This document shows positions 6,635 to 13,222 of a stretch of DNA of 14,550 bases, piece after piece. The stretch is from Syntrophobacterales bacterium (lineage in GTDB: Bacteria; Desulfobacterota; Syntrophia; Syntrophales; JAAYKM01): assembly GCA_031285215.1 (NCBI GenBank), contig JAITWQ010000025.1, forward strand, positions 1 through 14,550, given 5' to 3'. Positions within the stretch are counted from its first letter, which is position 1, and the number at the start of each line of letters is the position of its first letter. Position numbers and translations under genes: made by a program. Under the pieces are notes generated by a model. The model was given only the letters and a program-made list of their open reading frames with translations, made no database searches and was not told the origin of the DNA.

Positions 6635-8326
6635 ATGTTTCTTCCGACTACACCTGAGGAACTTAAAATCCTTAACTGGAACAATCTGGATATCATTCTT
6701 GTAACAGGGGATGTTTACATAGACAGTCCCTTCATGGGAATTTCGGTCATTGGCCGTATTCTCCTTAACGCCGGTTTTCGCGTGGGAATTATCGCCCAAC
6801 CCAATATTCACACTGCCGCTGATATTACCCGCCTGGGCATACCCCGTTTATTCTGGGGCGTCACAGGCGGCTGCATTGACTCCATGGCGGCCAATTACAC
6901 GGCGGCAAAAAAGAAAAAACATCATGATGATATGACGCCTGGCGGAAAGAATACCAAACGCCCCGACAGAGCCTTGTCCGTTTACACACGTTTAATCCGC
7001 TCTCTGCCGGAAAATGAAGTTCCCATTGTTTTGGGAGGATTGGAGGCCAGTCTGCGCCGTATCGCCCACTATGACTACTGGAATGATCAACTGCACCGCT
7101 CCATCCTTTGCGATGCCCCGGCTGATTATCTTCTCTACGGTATGGCAGATAAGACGGTCCTGGAACTGGCTAATTGCCTGGAGCAAAAGCAGGATCCACG
7201 GGCAATCAGGGGACTGGCCTACCTGTCGGATACGCCAGGGAAAGATTTTGAGGAAATACCATCCTTTGAAAGCGCTGCCGCCGGTAAGGATTCCTTTCGG
7301 CGTATGTTTCACCTGTTTTACGAAAACAATAATTCTTTATCTGGAAAAGGCATCTGCCAGAAACAGGATCATCGCTATCTGATTCAAAATCCGCCCCCTT
7401 TGCCCCTGTTCCCAAAGGAACTGGACGATATTCACAATTTGCCCTTCATGTATGATGTGCATCCTTTCTACAAGAAACAAGGTTCTGTAAAAGCGCTGGC
7501 AACCATCCAATTTTCCATCGCAACGCATCGTGGGTGCTACGGCGAGTGCAGTTTCTGTTCCATCGCTGTTCACCAGGGGCGAATCTTGCAGGAACGCAGT
7601 GAAACGTCTGTCATGGCCGAGGCCGCCCGTCTCACCAAACACCCTGATTTTAAAGGTTATCTCCATGATATTGGCGGGCCAACGGCAAATATGTACGGCA
7701 CCGGCTGTAAAAGAAATCGCCGTCATTGTTTCCAGCGGCGCTGCCTCCATCCGCAGATATGCCCTCAATTGTCCGCCGACCATGGCCGGCAAAGAAACCT
7801 GCTGGCGCGGATCAGAAAAATCAAAGGGGTGAAGAAGGCCTTTGTCGCCTCGGGAATTCGCTATGATCTTATTCTGCACGACAAAAAAAACGGCGTTCAT
7901 TATCTTCATGATATTCTGCGGCACCATACCTCCGGCCAGTTGAAGGTGGCGCCGGAACATATTGCCGATACCGTTCTCCAACTGATGAAAAAACCCGCGG
8001 CAGAAAAACTTCTCCTGTTTAAAGAGCTGTTTGACCGCCTCAACCAATCCCTGCGCAAAAAACAATTCCTGACCTATTATTTTATTGCCGCTCATCCGGG
8101 CTGCCGCAACGAGGAGATGCTCTTGTTGAACAGGTTCGTTGCCAGGCACCTCAAAACCCATCCCGAACAGGTGCAGATTTTTACGCCGCTGCCCTCAACC
8201 TATTCCAGCGTCATGTATTATACGGGGCAAGATCCCTTTACCGGCAAGCCCGTTTTTGTGGAAAAGGATCTGAGAAGAAAGGAAAAACAAAAAGATTTGC
8301 TGATGACAGGCCGCAAAAAACTTTAA
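6635..8326 (+). CDS. ygiQ: YgiQ family radical SAM protein
   Basis: The 563-residue protein matches the YgiQ (UPF0313) family of radical SAM enzymes. The N-terminal part (about 15-270) shows the family signatures L-V-T-G-D-V-Y-I-D-S-P (22-32), V-L-G-G-L-E-A-S-L-R-R (132-142) and D-Y-L-L-Y-G (164-169). The radical SAM cluster motif is C-Y-G-E-C-S-F-C (C301, C305, C308), binding a [4Fe-4S] cluster and S-adenosylmethionine. Downstream are D-I-G-G-P-T-A-N-M-Y-G (345-355) and a second cysteine cluster (C358, C365, C370, C376), then V-A-S-G-I-R-Y-D-L and L-K-V-A-P-E-H. The exact reaction of YgiQ is not established. The ribosome binding site is weak (AAGAAG). The length is within the family's range (E. 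coli YgiQ is longer). Confidence 0.93.
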   Translation: MFLPTTPEELKILNWNNLDIILVTGDVYIDSPFMGISVIGRILLNAGFRVGIIAQPNIHTAADITRLGIPRLFWGVTGGCIDSMAANYTAAKKKKHHDDMTPGGKNTKRPDRALSVYTRLIRSLPENEVPIVLGGLEASLRRIAHYDYWNDQLHRSILCDAPADYLLYGMADKTVLELANCLEQKQDPRAIRGLAYLSDTPGKDFEEIPSFESAAAGKDSFRRMFHLFYENNNSLSGKGICQKQDHRYLIQNPPPLPLFPKELDDIHNLPFMYDVHPFYKKQGSVKALATIQFSIATHRGCYGECSFCSIAVHQGRILQERSETSVMAEAARLTKHPDFKGYLHDIGGPTANMYGTGCKRNRRHCFQRRCLHPQICPQLSADHGRQRNLLARIRKIKGVKKAFVASGIRYDLILHDKKNGVHYLHDILRHHTSGQLKVAPEHIADTVLQLMKKPAAEKLLLFKELFDRLNQSLRKKQFLTYYFIAAHPGCRNEEMLLLNRFVARHLKTHPEQVQIFTPLPSTYSSVMYYTGQDPFTGKPVFVEKDLRRKEKQKDLLMTGRKKL

Positions 8327-8366
8327 TCAGGGCGCGTCCTTAAAGTGCTTGCTACGCAACGAACAC

Positions 8367-8405
8367 CAAAGCCGCCACTGATTGCGGCAAATAGGCGGCG
8401 ATTTG
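8367..8405. terminator. Bidirectional hairpin between ygiQ and the MBL-fold gene
   Basis: CAAAGCCGCC (8367-8376) pairs with GGCGGC and, after a two-base bulge, TTTG (8394-8405). A competing hairpin forms from GCCGC (8371-8375) and GCGGC (8384-8388). It lies between two convergent genes, so it may end both, although the T run is short. Confidence 0.45.
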
Positions 8406-8420
8406 ATTATCGCGGAGATT

Positions 8421-9260
8421 TCAGAGGGTTATTTCCATTCCCTGATACATGGCAAAACATTCAAGGGAGGCATTCCGGCTTTTGATTATCTCGCGGCATT
8501 CAAGAACCATACGGTCAATGTCATCGTCTGAACGTTCCTGATGATGATGGAAAAGCCACAACCGGCGAACGCCGGCATCCAGAGCCAGCTGCAGGGCGTC
8601 CTTGTAGGTGGAATGCCCCCAACCCTTTGTTTTTTGATAATCATCCTCCGTATATTCCGCGTCATGAACAAGAAGATCGGCGTTCCGTGAAAACTCACGA
8701 TAATCTTCGTAACGCCATCCGTTTTCATGGCGATAACCAAGTTCATTATCCGTCAGAAAAACAAACTTTTTCCCGTTTTCCGTTATTTTGTATCCGTTCC
8801 CGCGATTAGGGTGACTCAGGGCAATCGGTTCCACAATAAACGAATAGACAGAAAAACTTTCTTCTTCCCATTCCCGATAGTGAATCTGTGCCCGGATGTC
8901 CTCAATATGAACAGGAAAAAAGGGAGGAGCCATAATTCCGTTGATAATCTCCATGATTGTCCTGCGGACAGCAAGACTGCCATGGTTCTCCAAATGATAA
9001 GACTCATGGTAAAGGGGCTTGAAAAATGGGAATCCGAGAATATGATCCCAGTGGAAATGGGTCATGAGGAGGGCGGCAGAGTGTTTCTCTTCCGTGATAA
9101 GCCGTTGGCCGAGATTGCGAATGCCGGATCCCGCATCAATGATGAGTACTTCATCATTTTCAGACCTGATTTCCATACAGGCGGTGTCTCCGCCATAGCG
9201 GATGAAATCTTTGCCGCTGACAGGAATGGAACCTCTTGCACCCCAACATCGTATAATCAT
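8421..9260 (-). CDS. MBL-fold metallo-hydrolase (PhnP/RNase Z-like)
   Basis: The 279-residue cytoplasmic protein has the metallo-beta-lactamase fold. It starts with W-G-A-R-G-S-I-P (6-13), typical of the branch that includes cyclic phosphodiesterases and PhnP-like enzymes. The metal-binding motif is T-H-F-H-W-D-H (67-73: H68, H70, D72, H73). Further ligand candidates are H150, D171 (L-T-D-N-E), H199-D200 (V-H-D-A-E-Y), H216 (G-W-G-H-S-T-Y) and H238. These fit a binuclear zinc site with a phosphodiesterase-type activity; the substrate cannot be told. The start is supported by GGAG about ten bases upstream. It is transcribed divergently from the O-antigen ligase gene and convergently with ygiQ. 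Confidence 0.88.
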   Translation of the reverse strand: MIIRCWGARGSIPVSGKDFIRYGGDTACMEIRSENDEVLIIDAGSGIRNLGQRLITEEKHSAALLMTHFHWDHILGFPFFKPLYHESYHLENHGSLAVRRTIMEIINGIMAPPFFPVHIEDIRAQIHYREWEEESFSVYSFIVEPIALSHPNRGNGYKITENGKKFVFLTDNELGYRHENGWRYEDYREFSRNADLLVHDAEYTEDDYQKTKGWGHSTYKDALQLALDAGVRRLWLFHHHQERSDDDIDRMVLECREIIKSRNASLECFAMYQGMEITL

Positions 9261-9478
9261 GGATTGATCACTCCAAAATAAATTCGATAAAATATTACAA
9301 TAATTATTCCCTCCAAGGATATATCGTCCAGTTTACGCTACAACGAAGAATCTTATTTTAGCAATTTTTGTCATACATTTCAAATTTTAATTTAAGAATT
9401 GCCAAAAATGCTGATTACTGCTACTGGTCTGTCTGCTTTTTATAAAGAGATACAGAATTTCAGGTGGGAAATTCAGGG
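9261..9478. promoter_or_regulatory. AT-rich divergent intergenic region with inverted repeat
   Basis: This 218-base spacer separates the MBL-fold gene (minus) from the ligase gene (plus). A possible plus promoter is TTGTCA (9368-9373), 17 bases, TTTAAG (9391-9396). An inverted repeat GCAATTTTT (9361-9369) / AAGAATTGC (9394-9402) with one G-T pair brackets this promoter and overlaps its -10. It could be a regulator site; this is an inference. Confidence 0.35.
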
Positions 9479-10813
9479 ATGGATTATCGAATTAGTCACG
9501 GTGGTTCCTTCGTTAAAGCAATAGCGGATGATCTGAGCAAGAAATTTTTTCTGGATCGGGTAGGAATTTGCCTGCTCCTTTTTCTCGCTTTTGCCAGTTG
9601 CTTTTCGCGCTATCTTCCCGGCTATGTATTTGCTGTTTTATTTGTTGTCTTTCTGATACGCCTTACCCCTTGGGCGCAGACAAAAGGAGGGGTTTACACT
9701 CTGCCCGGACTTTATCTGTGGTCTCAGCTGGTTTTCGCTCTGACATGGGCTGTCCTTGTCATCATTTCCCCCGCCTCTTTGGCGGGGGCGAGATTCCTGT
9801 TAGATGTTCTCTTGGCAATGACCATTTTTCCCATCGTCACTTTATGGGCTAGGGAAGAGCAATTCCGCCGTTTAATCCTTCCGCTCATGGTAGTGGTATT
9901 CATTACGGACGCCCTGATCGCCACTTATCAAGCCTGGCCGGATCTGAATTGTATCAGAGTCAAAGCCTTCTTAGGGGCCATGAGATATGGCGGTCTCCTG
10001 GGTCTTTTATCATTCTTTTGGGCGGCCCTGTCTTTCATGGCTTGGCAGGAGAAAAACCGCCTTTTAGCCGGTTTATATGGTTTGGCGTGTTTCGCGGGAT
10101 TTTGGGGGCTGACTTTAAACTGTACGCGAATTTCCGTCTTGGAAGTCATGGCGGGGGCTGCTATCTTTTTTATCCTTAATATCCGCCGGATCAACTGGCG
10201 CTTCTTCCTGGTTATCCTTTTATTGTTTTCTCTGTTCGTCTTCTACAGCACCCAACGAACGGATATGGCGGCGCGATTGGCCTCCATCGGCAATACCCAA
10301 ACTAATGTTTCCAATACCATACGTTTGACTATCTGGTCGTATGGCTGGGAAGTCTTTAAGGAACACCCCGTTTCAGGGATAGGTATGGGGAATTTGCCAA
10401 AACTTATATTTTCCAGTGACGGTACGACGTTCCTTGGCCCGATAGACAAAGTTGACGTCCAAAAAGATATGATAGAAGTTCCACACCTCCATAATGTTTT
10501 CATACACATAATTGCCCAGGGAGGCGTGATCGGTCTCATGTCCTATCTGGCGTTATATTTGCCTTTTATTGTTTTTGCCCTCCGGAGGCTGAACAGTTCT
10601 GATATACGCATACGCTCTTGGGCCGTTCTCATGCTGGTTTTGATTGGCGAATATTTTACCCACAGCATGACCGATCAGATTTTCGGTATGAAACCGCTGA
10701 TGTTCACCTTCTGGATGATCATGGGGCTGGCATACCTGCAGATGCAGCCGAATAAGCGGCCTGATACTGCTTCCACGGAAACACAGACAGCAAAAACTCC
10801 TGCGGCAATGTAA
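9479..10813 (+). CDS. O-antigen ligase family membrane protein (Wzy_C/WaaL-like)
   Basis: The product (444 residues from the ATG at 9479; a GTG at 9464 is the alternative) is a polytopic inner membrane protein with roughly ten to twelve hydrophobic segments. AGGTGG 11 bases upstream favours the ATG. The Wzy_C domain spans about residues 205-365: N-C-T-R-I-S with R217, then a periplasmic loop with W-E-V-F-K-E-H-P-V-S-G-I-G-M-G-N (near 290-305) and H-L-H-N-V-F (336-341). An arginine and a histidine at such positions are needed in WaaL-type ligases. Such proteins join O-antigen or other glycans from undecaprenyl carriers to lipid A-core, or polymerise glycan. The neighbouring waaG and kinase genes favour an LPS role. 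The gene converges on waaG, and its stop codon lies inside a shared terminator. Confidence 0.85.
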   Translation: MDYRISHGGSFVKAIADDLSKKFFLDRVGICLLLFLAFASCFSRYLPGYVFAVLFVVFLIRLTPWAQTKGGVYTLPGLYLWSQLVFALTWAVLVIISPASLAGARFLLDVLLAMTIFPIVTLWAREEQFRRLILPLMVVVFITDALIATYQAWPDLNCIRVKAFLGAMRYGGLLGLLSFFWAALSFMAWQEKNRLLAGLYGLACFAGFWGLTLNCTRISVLEVMAGAAIFFILNIRRINWRFFLVILLLFSLFVFYSTQRTDMAARLASIGNTQTNVSNTIRLTIWSYGWEVFKEHPVSGIGMGNLPKLIFSSDGTTFLGPIDKVDVQKDMIEVPHLHNVFIHIIAQGGVIGLMSYLALYLPFIVFALRRLNSSDIRIRSWAVLMLVLIGEYFTHSMTDQIFGMKPLMFTFWMIMGLAYLQMQPNKRPDTASTETQTAKTPAAM

Positions 10814-10832
10814 AAAATATTTTTTGTTGCCG
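10803..10832. terminator. Bidirectional terminator overlapping the ligase stop codon
   Basis: CGGCAA (10803-10808) pairs perfectly with TTGCCG (10827-10832), and inside it A6 (10812-10817) faces T6 (10820-10825). The TAA stop of the ligase gene (10811-10813) lies within the structure. It sits between two convergent genes (waaG stops at 10837) and gives a T- or A-rich tract in both directions. Confidence 0.65.
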
Positions 10833-10836
10833 ATCT

Positions 10837-11961
10837 CTACGTCTGCACATTAAGAATGAAATCGGCGGCTTTCTCGTGCAAACTGTATATATCAGCCTCT
10901 TCGGAAAAGGCAAGGGCATTGCGTGACCATTGCGCCCGTGCCTCAGGATCAGCCAGCATCATGGTAGAGGCGGTATCAAGCGCTTTCTGCGTAAATGGTG
11001 AGGCAATCAGGTATCCGGCCTTGGCATCATCAATATAATGCGCGTAACCGCAAACGTCCGTCACCAACACGGGCAGCCCGGCAACAAGGGCTTCGAGCAG
11101 CACGATTCCGGCAGCTTCGCTGTAGGCAGGATGGATGAGGAGGTCAGCGCCGAGGAGGAAGCGCGGAATATCATCGCGGCCACCGAGAAAGACAACGCGC
11201 CCGTCCAAACCGAGCGAACTGGTCTGACGCCGGAAAGAGCGCGGATTATCCTTGCCGATGACGAAGAGCCGCGAGCGTCTGCCCAATGCCTCTGGTAAGG
11301 CCGCCATTGCCTTCAGGCAACGGTCGAGTCCCTTGGTCTTAAAACCGGAGGAGCCGATGAACAACACCAACAGATCATCATCACCAAGACCGAATTCGCC
11401 GCGAAATGACGCACGGATGACAGAGGCATCGGCGGGTGCGCGGCGGTCAGGAGAAATACCTGGCGGCAGCAGGTGGAAGCGCTCCGGCGGCGTACCGTAA
11501 TGACGCTCGAAAAACGGCTGCTGCACACGGGAAATCATCAGGATTTCTGTACGGCTTTCCGGTGTGAATACGGTGCGCTCCATGGCGGAAAAACGGCGGT
11601 AGCGCCCGCCCAGGCGGTAAAGGGGGCTGCGCAGGGTACGGGCTTTTTCCTCAAAACAGGGGTCGGCGGCGTAATACACGTCAAGGCCGGGCATTTTATT
11701 GAAGCCGATAACGCGGTCAACAGGCCGCCGGGCGAGATCATCCGCGACCCATGCGGCGAATCTACCGTAACGGGTATGGTTTCGCCAAGCCCGTACAGGC
11801 ACAAGCAACACATCGAACCCCGGTGGTGTCTTACCTTGCCATTCGAGGGTATACACGCGGATACTATGGCCGCGTGCCTGACAGGCAAGGGCAATGCGCA
11901 GAAAATCCCGTTGCAGGCCGCCGTATGGGAAATAATTGAAAAGACAGAAGGCGAGTTGCAT
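10837..11961 (-). CDS. waaG: LPS core glucosyltransferase I WaaG
   Basis: The 374-residue GT-B fold enzyme (GT4 family) matches E. coli WaaG closely over its whole length. Shared stretches, from the family as I know it, include N-Y-F-P-Y-G-G-L-Q-R-D-F near the N-terminus, V-I-G-F-N-K-M-P-G-L-D-V-Y near 84-96, R-F-H-L-L-P-P-G-I near 161-169, and the donor-binding H-P-A-Y-S-E-A-A-G-I-V-L-L-E with the E-x7-E pair at about 282 and 290. It transfers glucose from UDP-glucose to the inner core heptose at the cytoplasmic face of the inner membrane. The start at 11961 has GGAGGG seven bases upstream; the GTG at 11967 would lie too close to it. The start region overlaps the end of the 46-residue ORF by spacing of two bases. 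The gene is GC-rich compared with its neighbours. Confidence 0.95.
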   Translation of the reverse strand: MQLAFCLFNYFPYGGLQRDFLRIALACQARGHSIRVYTLEWQGKTPPGFDVLLVPVRAWRNHTRYGRFAAWVADDLARRPVDRVIGFNKMPGLDVYYAADPCFEEKARTLRSPLYRLGGRYRRFSAMERTVFTPESRTEILMISRVQQPFFERHYGTPPERFHLLPPGISPDRRAPADASVIRASFRGEFGLGDDDLLVLFIGSSGFKTKGLDRCLKAMAALPEALGRRSRLFVIGKDNPRSFRRQTSSLGLDGRVVFLGGRDDIPRFLLGADLLIHPAYSEAAGIVLLEALVAGLPVLVTDVCGYAHYIDDAKAGYLIASPFTQKALDTASTMMLADPEARAQWSRNALAFSEEADIYSLHEKAADFILNVQT

Positions 11962-11963
11962 TG

Positions 11964-12104
11964 TCACACCCTCCGTAATATTTCCCGCGGAATCAAAACC
12001 GGGCGCGGGGGGAAGTGAGTTCGTGGCATAAACTCTTTCTTTTGCGGCTCAATAAGTATCGCATCTTGTTCACTTTCGGGTTTCACGGTTTTCAATCTGT
12101 GCAT
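11964..12104 (-). CDS. Candidate small protein of 46 residues between the LPS kinase and waaG
   Basis: An ATG at 12104 opens a frame of 46 codons ending in TGA at 11966-11964. The start is two bases after the stop of the kinase gene, with AAAGG (within the end of that gene) about seven bases upstream, and the stop is two bases before the waaG ATG. The predicted product is basic and proline-rich at its C-terminal half (R-T-H-F-P-P-R-P) and has no cysteine, signal peptide or membrane segment. I do not recognise a family. A frame of this length can occur by chance, so the tight spacing is the main support. If not translated, this is a 145-base kinase-waaG spacer. Confidence 0.4.
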   Translation of the reverse strand: MHRLKTVKPESEQDAILIEPQKKEFMPRTHFPPRPVLIPREILRRV

Positions 12105-12106
12105 TA

Positions 12107-12856
12107 TCAAGCCTTTGGTAAATGCTCATCCAGCCAGCGATAAAGTCCGCTTTCTTTTGGCCAGTTGGCAAGGAGCCTCTTGCGGTCTCGCCGCCAGGAA
12201 CGCGCGGCGGCAAATAAGAAAGTGTGCTGGGTTGTGCCGTCGAGATCAATGACGGCAATGTTTTCCCTTGCCTCGTCCCAGAGCAGGTTAGTGGCCTTGC
12301 AGTCGCCATGTTTAATGTGCCTGTCGTGAAAAGTTTTCATGAGGCGCAGCAAGGCCGTGCCCTCAGCGGGAGGCGGTGCGGCGGCGTTGACATGAGGGGC
12401 AAGGCGTTCTATCAATGTCGGCCCCGGGCAGTAATCGGTAATGATCCAGGCGCGGCGGCGAACAGGGCCAAGGCGTTCTTCAATAATGGCGCGCGGCTGC
12501 GGTGTGTTGATGCCGAAGAAACGCAGACGGTGGCCTTCACGCCATGACCGCCACGCCCGGCTTGGGCGGAAGGCCCGTGAAAGCGCGTGCGGCACGTTTT
12601 TGATGTTGTAACGCTTGATGACGAGGAAATGCCCGGCAAAGTCAACGCGGACGATGGTATCTCCATCGTCATCTTTGAGCATGTCCCCCGCCGCCATTGC
12701 CGCGTCCGGTGCATCAAGGAGTGGCGCAAGCCAGTCTGCATCTTCCCGCGCGACGGAGATGAAACGCCGGAAACTGCGGCGAACGTCAAACAAGTAAGAT
12801 GGGCGCAGGGTATTACGCAGATAGCCGCTTAGTTTTACGATTGCCATACTTGCCAC
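12107..12856 (-). CDS. Lipopolysaccharide kinase, InaA/WaaP/KdkA-like
   Basis: The 249-residue protein shows the protein-kinase-like fold of the LPS kinase (Kdo/WaaP) family. Lysine K81 (V-I-K-R-Y) is the likely ATP-binding residue, E107 may pair with it, the catalytic loop is H-G-D-C-K-A-T-N-L-L (183-192, D185 and N190) and the metal-binding motif is V-I-D-L-D-G (202-207). Such enzymes phosphorylate heptose or Kdo in the LPS inner core from ATP at the cytoplasmic membrane face; WaaP acts on heptose I and needs WaaG in E. coli, which fits the neighbour. The start is uncertain: GTG at 12856 and ATG at 12847 are both possible and neither has a clear ribosome binding site. The gene is GC-rich (65% in bases 12421-12480) and lies upstream of waaG on the same strand. 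Confidence 0.85.
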   Translation of the reverse strand: MASMAIVKLSGYLRNTLRPSYLFDVRRSFRRFISVAREDADWLAPLLDAPDAAMAAGDMLKDDDGDTIVRVDFAGHFLVIKRYNIKNVPHALSRAFRPSRAWRSWREGHRLRFFGINTPQPRAIIEERLGPVRRRAWIITDYCPGPTLIERLAPHVNAAAPPPAEGTALLRLMKTFHDRHIKHGDCKATNLLWDEARENIAVIDLDGTTQHTFLFAAARSWRRDRKRLLANWPKESGLYRWLDEHLPKA

Positions 12857-12923
12857 GTTACGGCCAGGCCAGGGGCCAATGCAGAAAAGAACGAATTTGG
12901 GAACATACGCGCTTCAATAAATG

Positions 12924-13154
12924 TCATTCGTTAAAAATTGCGTTTCCTGAAGGGAAAACACCTGCCCTTGCAAACATTACCATACCGTACATCAACCGGG
13001 GATCTTCAGCCACATAGCACCATATCAGGGTAAAAGCAAGGTTTCTCCATATGGAAATGAAAGCGGAAAAGGAAAACGGCGCAGTATTTTTAAGAGATTT
13101 TGCCCAAAACCTGAACATCAGCTCAATTCCATGACAGAACATAATTATTGACAT
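12924..13154 (-). CDS. Uncertain small hypothetical ORF
   Basis: A 76-codon frame lies on the minus strand upstream of the LPS kinase gene. Three ATGs (residues 1, 5 and 13) could start it; none has a clear ribosome binding site. The predicted product has a moderately hydrophobic central part rich in Phe and Trp (F-S-A-F-I-S-I-W-R-N-L-A-F-T-L-I-W, about residues 29-45) and could be a remnant of a membrane or envelope protein. I do not recognise a family. Its TGA overlaps an ATG (ATGA) of a 30-codon frame that runs into the kinase start, which hints at coupled translation but can be chance. Confidence 0.25.
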   Translation of the reverse strand: MSIIMFCHGIELMFRFWAKSLKNTAPFSFSAFISIWRNLAFTLIWCYVAEDPRLMYGMVMFARAGVFPSGNAIFNE

Positions 13155-13171
13155 ACGATTAATAATATAAT
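13148..13171 (+). promoter_or_regulatory. Promoter-like hexamers upstream of the copper ATPase
   Basis: A perfect TTGACA (13148-13153) and a perfect TATAAT (13166-13171) are separated by only 12 bases. That is too short for a normal sigma70 promoter (about 17), so either one hexamer is used with another partner or the site is not a promoter as read. No MerR/CueR-type dyad with a 19-base spacer is seen. Leader length would be about 45 bases. Confidence 0.35.
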
Positions 13172-13222
13172 GATAGAAAATAAAGGTTTTCGCATCTGGA
13201 CTAAAAAAGAGGAAATTTGATC

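Larger units (their letters stand above)
12857..13222. other. Spacer between LPS kinase and copper ATPase genes
   Basis: This 366-base stretch separates divergent genes. Its left part is occupied by an uncertain minus ORF (12924-13154) and its right part is strongly AT-rich (about 13140-13195), with promoter-like hexamers. No RNA gene, repeat array or mobile element is visible. Confidence 0.5.

Noticed and set aside
7337..8161. 274-residue minus-strand ORF inside ygiQ
   Set aside because: It is antisense to the conserved radical SAM core, so it is a shadow frame.
8727..9281. 184-residue plus-strand ORF inside the MBL-fold gene
   Set aside because: It is antisense to the conserved HxHxDH region and has no support of its own.
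11473..12018. 181-residue plus-strand ORF over waaG
   Set aside because: Long antisense frames are expected in GC-rich genes, and the minus frame is clearly WaaG.
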